A stretch of DNA of 64,000 bases, from contig NZ_QEWN01000142.1 in assembly GCF_006124995.1 (NCBI RefSeq), positions 41,428 to 105,427 of the forward strand, given 5' to 3'. Below, in pieces: positions 58,202-64,000 of the stretch (positions within the stretch are counted from its first letter, which is position 1; the number at the start of each line of letters is the position of its first letter). Made by a program: the position numbers and the translations under genes. A model generated the notes under the pieces. The model made no database searches and was not told the origin of the DNA. It saw only the letters and a list, made by a program, of their open reading frames with translations. This DNA comes from Vibrio sp. Hep-1b-8 (GTDB lineage Bacteria; Pseudomonadota; Gammaproteobacteria; Enterobacterales; Vibrionaceae).

Positions 58202-58683
58202 ACCCAAGACGTAAAAAGAGACTCGGCATTGTTGTCGCGATCTTTGTTGGTATCAGTGCAACCATAGGTTTGATGCTGTACGCACTTAATCAGAATATGG
58301 ATCTTTTCTATACACCGACTGAACTTGTTAATGGTAAACCCGACGGCACTAAACCTGAAGTAGGCCAGCGTCTTCGTATTGGCGGCATGGTTGTCGTAGG
58401 GTCAGTGAAACGTGATACAGAATCTCTGCGTGTTTCATTCGACTTGCATGACGTAGGGCCTAAGGTAACGATTCTGTACGACGGTATCCTGCCAGATCTA
58501 TTCCGTGAAGGGCAGGGTATCGTTGCACAAGGTGTACTGAAAGATGCGACGACTATCGAAGCATTTGAAGTTCTCGCTAAGCACGACGAAGAGTACATGC
58601 CACCTGAAATTGCGGAAGCAATGAAGAAAACGCATGAGCCACTTCAATACACTGAACAACAAAAACAAGGAAGCGATCAATGA
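58198..58683 (+). CDS. ccmE: Haem chaperone CcmE
   Basis: Membrane-anchored periplasmic chaperone that carries haem covalently on a His and hands it to CcmF. The 161-residue protein has an N-terminal helix (about 9-28), an OB-fold domain, and the haem site His129 with Tyr133 in LAKHDEEYMPPE, agreeing with E. coli His130 and Tyr134. It overlaps both ccmD and ccmF by 4 bases. Confidence 0.97.
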   Translation: MNPRRKKRLGIVVAIFVGISATIGLMLYALNQNMDLFYTPTELVNGKPDGTKPEVGQRLRIGGMVVVGSVKRDTESLRVSFDLHDVGPKVTILYDGILPDLFREGQGIVAQGVLKDATTIEAFEVLAKHDEEYMPPEIAEAMKKTHEPLQYTEQQKQGSDQ

Positions 58684-60638
58684 TTGCTGAAATTGGACAT
58701 TTTGCCCTAATTGTCTCGTTGGCATTAGCTGTCTTGCTAAGTATTTTGCCAGCGGTTGGGGCATCACGTAACAATATTCTATTGATGAACAGCGCCAGAC
58801 CTCTGTCTTGGGGCATGTTCTTACTCCTCTTCGTTTCATTTGGTGCATTGCTGTGGGCATTTTATACCAATGACTTTACGCTTAACTATGTAGCCAGCAA
58901 CTCCAACAGCCAGCTTCCATGGTACTACCGTCTGACGGCAGTATGGGGTGCTCATGAAGGCTCGCTTCTACTTTGGGTGTTAATTCAAGCTGGTTGGACA
59001 GTCGCTGTGGCTTCGTTCAGTCGCGGGATGCCTCAAGAATCAGTGGCTCGCGTTTTAGCGGTGATGGGAATGATTACTGTGGGTTTCCTACTGTTTGTTA
59101 TTCTGACGTCTAACCCGTTCTTGCGTACATTGCCATTCTTCCCCGTGGATGGCCGTGACCTGAACCCACTTCTTCAAGACCCTGGCTTAATCATTCACCC
59201 ACCAATGCTATACATGGGTTATGTAGGCTTCTCGGTTGCCTTCTCATTTGCAATTGCATCGTTAATGACAGGTCGTCTCGACACGGCTTGGGCACGTTGG
59301 TCTCGTCCTTGGACTACAGCCGCATGGCTATTTTTGACGCTAGGCATCGCACTAGGTTCTTGGTGGGCGTACTACGAACTTGGCTGGGGCGGCTGGTGGT
59401 TCTGGGATCCAGTAGAAAATGCGTCATTTATGCCATGGCTAGCGGGCACGGCGTTAATGCACTCACTGGCGGTGACAGAGAAACGCGGTACCTTTAAAGC
59501 GTGGACTGTACTGCTTGCAATCTCAGCGTTTTCATTGAGTCTGCTTGGCACCTTCTTAGTTCGTTCGGGCATCTTGGTTTCGGTACATGCGTTTGCATCC
59601 GATCCCGCTCGCGGTATGTTTATTCTAGGCTTCTTAGTGTTTGTGATTGGCGGTTCGCTGCTACTGTTCGCAGTGAAAGGGGCATCAGTGCGTGTCCGTG
59701 GTAACTTTGAACTTGTATCTCGCGAGAATGCTCTGCTTGCGAATAATGTGCTGCTTATTGCGGCGCTAGTTGTCGTACTTGTTGGTACGTTACTGCCACT
59801 CGTTCACAAACAGCTTGGATTAGGTTCAGTATCGATCGGTGCGCCATTCTTTGACATGTTGTTTGCTTGGTTAATGATTCCATTTGCGTTCCTGTTAGGT
59901 ATCGGTCCTCTGATCCGCTGGAAGCGTGACAACTTGTCTGGGCTAGTTAAACCGATGCTCGTGTCGGGTGTGGTATCACTGGTCTTTGCTGCTGTGTTTG
60001 TTGTTCTTCTATCAGAACGTTTCCAGTTTATGGCTTACCTAGGTTGGGTCATGTCTTTGTGGATCCTGTGTCTACACGGTTACGAACTTCACCAACGCGC
60101 GACACATCGTCATTCGTTTGTCGAAGGTGTGAAGAAACTGCAACGCAGCCACTGGGCGATGATGCTTGGTCACCTCGGTTTAGCCGTTACTGTGATTGGT
60201 ATTGCGATGGTGCAAAACTACAGCATCGAGCGTGACGTAAGGCTTGCGCCAGGCGAACATTTTGAAATCCAAGGTTATGACTTCTACTTCCAAGGTCTAC
60301 GCGACAAAGATGGTCCTAACTACGATGGTTACATTGCTGACTTTGAAATTACTCGCGACGGCAAGTACATCAACACCTTACATGCTGAGAAACGATTCTA
60401 TACCACCGCACGCTCTATGATGACTGAAGCGGCGATTGATCGTGGAATCACGCGAGATCTTTACATAGCGATGGGTGAACGCTTAGACGATAACAAGTCT
60501 TGGGCGGTACGTATTTACTACAAACCGTTTGTTCGCTGGATTTGGGCTGGTTCGTTATTGATGGCTCTTGGTGGAGCAATTGCGATCAGTGATAAACGTT
60601 ACCGCTTTAGAAAGAGTGCGAAGAAGCAGGAGGCATAA
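58680..60638 (+). CDS. ccmF: Cytochrome c haem lyase subunit CcmF
   Basis: Large haem-lyase core protein, 652 residues, with about 14 membrane helices. The WWD domain GWGGWWFWDPVENASFMPW and four conserved His regions are present (for example HEGSLLLWVL and HPPMLYMGYVG). With CcmH/CcmI it ligates haem to the CXXCH motif of apocytochromes. It overlaps ccmE by 4 bases and ccmG by 1. Confidence 0.97.
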   Translation: MIAEIGHFALIVSLALAVLLSILPAVGASRNNILLMNSARPLSWGMFLLLFVSFGALLWAFYTNDFTLNYVASNSNSQLPWYYRLTAVWGAHEGSLLLWVLIQAGWTVAVASFSRGMPQESVARVLAVMGMITVGFLLFVILTSNPFLRTLPFFPVDGRDLNPLLQDPGLIIHPPMLYMGYVGFSVAFSFAIASLMTGRLDTAWARWSRPWTTAAWLFLTLGIALGSWWAYYELGWGGWWFWDPVENASFMPWLAGTALMHSLAVTEKRGTFKAWTVLLAISAFSLSLLGTFLVRSGILVSVHAFASDPARGMFILGFLVFVIGGSLLLFAVKGASVRVRGNFELVSRENALLANNVLLIAALVVVLVGTLLPLVHKQLGLGSVSIGAPFFDMLFAWLMIPFAFLLGIGPLIRWKRDNLSGLVKPMLVSGVVSLVFAAVFVVLLSERFQFMAYLGWVMSLWILCLHGYELHQRATHRHSFVEGVKKLQRSHWAMMLGHLGLAVTVIGIAMVQNYSIERDVRLAPGEHFEIQGYDFYFQGLRDKDGPNYDGYIADFEITRDGKYINTLHAEKRFYTTARSMMTEAAIDRGITRDLYIAMGERLDDNKSWAVRIYYKPFVRWIWAGSLLMALGGAIAISDKRYRFRKSAKKQEA

Positions 60639-61192
60639 TGAATAAGAAGTTTCTGTTTATTCCCCTAGTGGCGTTCTTGGGCTTGGTGGCAGTCTTTGCC
60701 ACCCAGCTAGTTAAAAACCAACACGGTGATGACCCAACTAAATTGGAATCTGTGTTAGTTGGCAAAGAGGTGCCTAAGTTCAAGTTAGAAGACCTAGCTG
60801 AGCCGGGTAAACTCTATGATCAGGCCATCTTTAAAGGCGAGCCGCTACTACTTAACGTATGGGCGACTTGGTGCCCTACTTGTTATGCAGAGCACCAATA
60901 CCTGAATGAACTGGCGTCTCAAGGCGTCAAGATTATTGGTATGAACTATAAAGATGATCGAGAAAAAGCGGTCGGTTGGCTGAATGATTTAGGCAATCCG
61001 TATTTGATCAGCTTGTTCGATGGCAACGGTATGCTTGGGTTGGATCTTGGTGTTTACGGTGCTCCTGAAACATTCCTAATTGATGCGAACGGCATTATTC
61101 GCTACCGCCATGTTGGCGATGTGAATACGCGAAACTGGAATGAGAAGCTTAAGCCAATGTATGAAGCAATGTTGGCGGAGGCGAAGCAATGA
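60638..61192 (+). CDS. ccmG: Periplasmic thiol-disulfide oxidoreductase CcmG/DsbE
   Basis: Membrane-anchored thioredoxin-like protein that reduces apocytochrome c cysteines. The 184 residues have an N-terminal helix (about 4-22) and the active site CPTC in WATWCPTCYAEH; the cis-Pro block GAPETFLID follows. It starts within the ccmF stop (TAATG) and overlaps ccmH by 4 bases. Confidence 0.96.
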   Translation: MNKKFLFIPLVAFLGLVAVFATQLVKNQHGDDPTKLESVLVGKEVPKFKLEDLAEPGKLYDQAIFKGEPLLLNVWATWCPTCYAEHQYLNELASQGVKIIGMNYKDDREKAVGWLNDLGNPYLISLFDGNGMLGLDLGVYGAPETFLIDANGIIRYRHVGDVNTRNWNEKLKPMYEAMLAEAKQ

Positions 61193-61671
61193 AAAAGTGG
61201 ATACTCGCTATCGCGACCAGTTTGTTGTTTGCGCTGACTGCTCATGCTGCAATTGAAGTGTATGAGTTTGATACATTGGAACAAGAGCAGCAATTTAAAG
61301 AGCTTGGCGGCACGCTTCGTTGTCCTAAATGCCAAAACAATACCATCGCGGATTCGAATGCCGAATTGGCTGTCGATTTACGTCAAAAAGTCTATGAAAT
61401 GACCAAAGAAGGTAAATCAAAGCAAGACATCATCGATTATATGATTGCTCGCTATGGTAATTTCGTCACTTACAACCCGCCGTTTACAGTCGCGACTTCA
61501 ATCTTGTGGTTAGGTCCCATTGCCGTGGTAATGTTTGGTTTTGGTTTCATTCTTATTAGAAGCCGCAAAACCAAGACCAACACAAAAGCCGACAGCCAGC
61601 AGTGGGATGCCGATAAAGAAGCACGCCTAAAGGCTCTGCTTAATGAAAAGAATGATGGAGACAAGCAGTAA
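61189..61671 (+). CDS. ccmH: Cytochrome c maturation protein CcmH
   Basis: Periplasmic thiol protein of the haem-lyase complex, 160 residues. A signal peptide (about 1-19) precedes the helix bundle with the redox motif LRCPKCQNNTIADSNA, and one membrane helix lies near 103-122, with a charged cytoplasmic tail. It is the short CcmH form; the TPR part that E. coli fuses to it is the separate next gene, ccmI. Confidence 0.96.
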   Translation: MKKWILAIATSLLFALTAHAAIEVYEFDTLEQEQQFKELGGTLRCPKCQNNTIADSNAELAVDLRQKVYEMTKEGKSKQDIIDYMIARYGNFVTYNPPFTVATSILWLGPIAVVMFGFGFILIRSRKTKTNTKADSQQWDADKEARLKALLNEKNDGDKQ

Positions 61672-62888
61672 TGACACTATTTTGGATAGCTTCAGTCATT
61701 CTTATTGCAATCAGTATTGTCATGATTGCCATGCCTTTCATTAAAAGAAAGAACAACAACGATGCTGAATTGCGTGATGAACTCAACAAAGCGTTTTATA
61801 AAGATCGTCTTGAAGAGCTGGAAGAAGAAACCGATGAAGGTTTGGTCGACAACCAGCAAGACTTGATTGAAGATCTTAAGCAATCATTGTTGGACGATAT
61901 TCCAGCAGATAACGCCAAACAGCAGGAGAGTAACACCTCTGCGCTGGCCGTTATTGTGCCTTCAGCCTTATTGGTTATCGGTCTCTCTTATGGCCTTTAC
62001 TTTAAGTTCGGTGCTTCGCAAGACGTTATGCAGTGGCAGCAAGTTAGTGCTAACTTACCCGCCTTGTCTAAGAAACTGATGTCTCCTGAAGGCGCAGCGT
62101 TAAGTGATGACGAGATGGCTGATTTGACGTTAGCATTGCGTACCCGCCTACATTACCAACCAGATGATTCTACTGGCTGGCTACTGTTGGGACGTATCGC
62201 ATTGGCGAACCGAGATATCGATACGGCGATTGGTGCGATGAAAAAAGCGTACAACCTCGAAGCTCAGAATACCGACATCATGCTCGGTTACGCGCAAGCG
62301 TTGATGCTTTCACAGGATGATGTCGATCAGGATAAAGCTCGCAATATACTCGGTAAGCTTGTTCAGCAAGATTACGTCGATTTGCGCGTCTTCTCCTTAC
62401 TGGCGTTTGACTCATTCGAGCGTAAAGATTTTGCTGCTGCGGTTCGTTACTGGAGCATTATGCAACAGATGATTGGTCCTGAAGACAGCCGTTATGAAAT
62501 GCTAAGCAGAAGTATCGAAAATGCACAAAAGCAGATGGGTCAACAAGTTGGTACTGGCAAGTCTGTCGCGGTAAGCATTTCGCTTGGTGCTGGTGTGAAC
62601 GCTGATCCGAACTCATCATTGATTGTGTCTGTGCATTCTGCCGATGGTTCACCAATGCCGGTCGCCGCTGCTCGTTACCCATTAGGCACTTTCCCAAGAA
62701 CGGTAGTGTTGGACGATGGTAACAGTATGCTCCAAGACAGAAAACTCTCTTCCCTTGATTCTTTAATGGTTCGCGTGCGCATCGATAGTGATGGAAACGT
62801 TGCAACGAAAGAAGGGGACTGGTTTGGTGAGAGCGAAGCCGTTAAAATGGGTGAACCAGTTGAAGTTATGATTAATAATCAGTATTAA
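61671..62888 (+). CDS. ccmI: Apocytochrome c chaperone CcmI
   Basis: A 405-residue inner-membrane protein with two N-terminal helices (about 4-22 and 92-112) and a periplasmic TPR domain (about 130-290, GWLLLGRIALANRDIDTAIGAMKKAYN) that binds the C-termini of apocytochromes. A beta-rich C-terminal domain follows. It starts in the ccmH stop (TAATG) and is the last ccm gene, with a terminator just after. Confidence 0.93.
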   Translation: MTLFWIASVILIAISIVMIAMPFIKRKNNNDAELRDELNKAFYKDRLEELEEETDEGLVDNQQDLIEDLKQSLLDDIPADNAKQQESNTSALAVIVPSALLVIGLSYGLYFKFGASQDVMQWQQVSANLPALSKKLMSPEGAALSDDEMADLTLALRTRLHYQPDDSTGWLLLGRIALANRDIDTAIGAMKKAYNLEAQNTDIMLGYAQALMLSQDDVDQDKARNILGKLVQQDYVDLRVFSLLAFDSFERKDFAAAVRYWSIMQQMIGPEDSRYEMLSRSIENAQKQMGQQVGTGKSVAVSISLGAGVNADPNSSLIVSVHSADGSPMPVAAARYPLGTFPRTVVLDDGNSMLQDRKLSSLDSLMVRVRIDSDGNVATKEGDWFGESEAVKMGEPVEVMINNQY

Positions 62889-62913
62889 TAACTGTAGGTT
62901 ATTCATTGCAGTA

Positions 62914-62939
62914 GGCCGGTGTTTTCACCGGCCTTTTTT
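62914..62939 (+). terminator. Rho-independent terminator after ccmI
   Basis: GGCCGGTG and CACCGGCC form an 8-bp stem with a TTTT loop and six T, ending 15 bases before the mlaA start. Confidence 0.9.
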
Positions 62940-62954
62940 ATGGAAATTATAATA

Positions 62955-63716
62955 ATGAAGAGTATCAACTCGCGGTTAGGGATTTTACTATGCGCAGTGT
63001 TATCATTGTCTGGATGTGCCAGCACGCCTCCCGATGATGAGCAAGGCTTAAGCCAGCAACAAGCCTATGATCCTATTGAAGGTTTCAACCGTTCAATGTG
63101 GACCATTAACTATGATTATCTAGACCCATATTTCGTACGACCTGTCTCTTTGGCCTACGTAAATTACGTGCCAACTCCGATCCGCAGTGGCATCCGTAAC
63201 TTTTTAGGCAACCTCGATGAACCCTCTAGCATGATTAACAATCTGTTGATGGGCAATGGCAGTAAAGCGCTTGACCACTTTAACCGCTTTTGGATTAACA
63301 CCACGTTTGGCTTAGCGGGTTTAATCGATATCGCATCAGAGGCGGGCATCACTGACCATAATGAAAAAGCGTTCAGTGACGCAGTGGGTCATTACGGGGT
63401 AGGGAATGGCCCCTACGTTATGGTTCCGGGTTACGGCCCATGGACTGTCCGTGAAGCGACAGATGTTGTCGACGGTATGTATGTACCGTTGTCCTTTCTT
63501 AATATCTGGGCAGGGCTAGGTAAATGGGCATTAGAAGGAATGGAGACTCGTGCAGTGCTCGTTAACCAAGAAGTGCTGCTTGACAACTCGCCTGACCCGT
63601 ATGCATTGACTCGTGATGCTTATATCCAGCGTCAGAACTTCAAAGCTGAAGTCGTAACAGATGACTACGATGAGGATCAAGAAGCGTTTTTGGATGAGTA
63701 TCTCGAAGAGTTCTAA
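62955..63716 (+). CDS. mlaA: Outer-membrane lipoprotein MlaA (VacJ)
   Basis: Removes misplaced phospholipids from the outer leaflet of the outer membrane as part of the Mla retrograde pathway. The 253-residue precursor has a lipoprotein signal with lipobox LSGC, then the family blocks DPIEGFNRSMWTINY, VNYVPTPIRSGIRNFLGNL and GPYVMVPGYGPWTVRE. The ATG at 62955 is chosen because it begins the signal; upstream in-frame ATGs overlap the terminator. The other mla genes are not in this window. Confidence 0.95.
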   Translation: MKSINSRLGILLCAVLSLSGCASTPPDDEQGLSQQQAYDPIEGFNRSMWTINYDYLDPYFVRPVSLAYVNYVPTPIRSGIRNFLGNLDEPSSMINNLLMGNGSKALDHFNRFWINTTFGLAGLIDIASEAGITDHNEKAFSDAVGHYGVGNGPYVMVPGYGPWTVREATDVVDGMYVPLSFLNIWAGLGKWALEGMETRAVLVNQEVLLDNSPDPYALTRDAYIQRQNFKAEVVTDDYDEDQEAFLDEYLEEF

Positions 63717-63736
63717 AGCGCTGGATATTGTTGATA

Positions 63737-63769
63737 AAAAAGGGCTTGGTCATCGACCAAGCCCTTTTT
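63737..63769. terminator. Bidirectional terminator between mlaA and the FadL-type gene
   Basis: AAAAAGGGCTTGGTC and GACCAAGCCCTTTTT form a long perfect stem with T runs on both strands. Confidence 0.9.
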
Positions 63770-63787
63770 ACTAAATATTTCTAATGA

Positions 63788-64000
63788 TTAGAACGTGTAG
63801 TTAGCTTGTACACCGATTAGCCATACATCGCCTGAAATCTCACCCTCAAAGTTACCACCAGTTAATGCAGCAAATTCATCTGATTTATCACGTGGTTCTT
63901 TAATTGGCGCATCTTTGGCTAGGATATAAGTAAAGCCACCGTCTAGTGAGAATTGGTCAGTGAACTGGTAGCTAGCTCCTAGACTTAACCATGTGCGGTC
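63788..64000 (-). CDS. FadL-type outer-membrane transporter, C-terminal part only
   Basis: Only the last 70 codons are in the window; the gene continues past its end. The reading frame on the minus strand contains RTWLSLGASYQFTDQFSLDGG and FEGEISGDVWLIGVQANYTF, alternating beta strands with a C-terminal Phe as in outer-membrane barrels. The pattern matches the end of the FadL long-chain fatty acid/hydrophobic compound porin family. Which Vibrio FadL paralogue it is cannot be decided here. Confidence 0.75.
   Translation of the reverse strand, partial: DRTWLSLGASYQFTDQFSLDGGFTYILAKDAPIKEPRDKSDEFAALTGGNFEGEISGDVWLIGVQANYTF

Overview
The window is a chromosomal segment of a gamma-proteobacterium, almost certainly a Vibrio. 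The reasons are the flagellar/chemotaxis order flhA-flhF-flhG-fliA-cheY-cheZ-cheA-cheB-parC-parP-cheW followed directly by a ccm cytochrome c maturation operon, a FimV/HubP polar landmark gene between asd and truA, a Vibrio-type feoABC, and a housekeeping block (smrB-prmB-aroC / epmC / yfcL / mnmC / fabB / pdxB / truA-accD-folC-dedD-cvpA-purF) that keeps the enterobacterial gene neighbourhood. The species cannot be fixed from the sequence alone. I see no phage, insertion sequence, CRISPR array, rRNA or tRNA gene; nearly all of the DNA is ordinary core genome.

Layout: (1) 1-2948, the 3' end of a flagellar export operon: fliP (probably cut by the window edge), fliQ, fliR, flhB. (2) 2967-15388, housekeeping genes: smrB, prmB, aroC, a TRIC/UPF0126 channel, epmC, an accessory secreted-protein gene with an overlapping small ORF, yfcL, an FMN-reductase-like flavoprotein, mnmC, fabB, pdxB, asd. 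(3) 15590-20785, a giant acidic hubP/fimV with several classes of internal tandem repeat. (4) 20883-26734, truA, accD, folC, dedD, cvpA, purF, with a PurR operator before cvpA. (5) 26864-36151, metal uptake: divergent znuBC/znuA around a Zur box, a large propeller/degenerate-kinase/AraC hybrid regulator, an unusual non-coding stretch, and feoABC. (6) 36222-42897, a HIT protein, argS, yecM, a pitrilysin-type protease, sixA. (7) 43088-55653, flhA to a DUF2802 protein: flagellar export, flagellar placement and number, the flagellar sigma factor, and the chemotaxis core with its polar-localisation partners. (8) 55846-62888, ccmABCDEFGHI. (9) 62955 to the end, mlaA and the 3' end of a FadL-type porin gene.

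Several groups work together. HubP, FlhF, FlhG, ParC and ParP form the Vibrio system that places the single flagellum and chemotaxis arrays at the pole, and all lie within about 40 kb. FliP/Q/R/FlhB and FlhA form the export gate but are split by about 40 kb of housekeeping DNA. The ccm genes are tightly overlapped and form one haem-ligation machine.

I did not find a convincing wholly new system. The best leads are the propeller/pseudo-kinase/AraC hybrid between the zinc and ferrous-iron loci, the hairpin-rich non-coding element at 32908-33118, the accessory gene pair at 7260-8475, the near-identical 246-bp repeats in hubP, and the three short repeats in the CheA linker. All function calls rest on reading motifs, lengths and gene order by eye; no database search was run.
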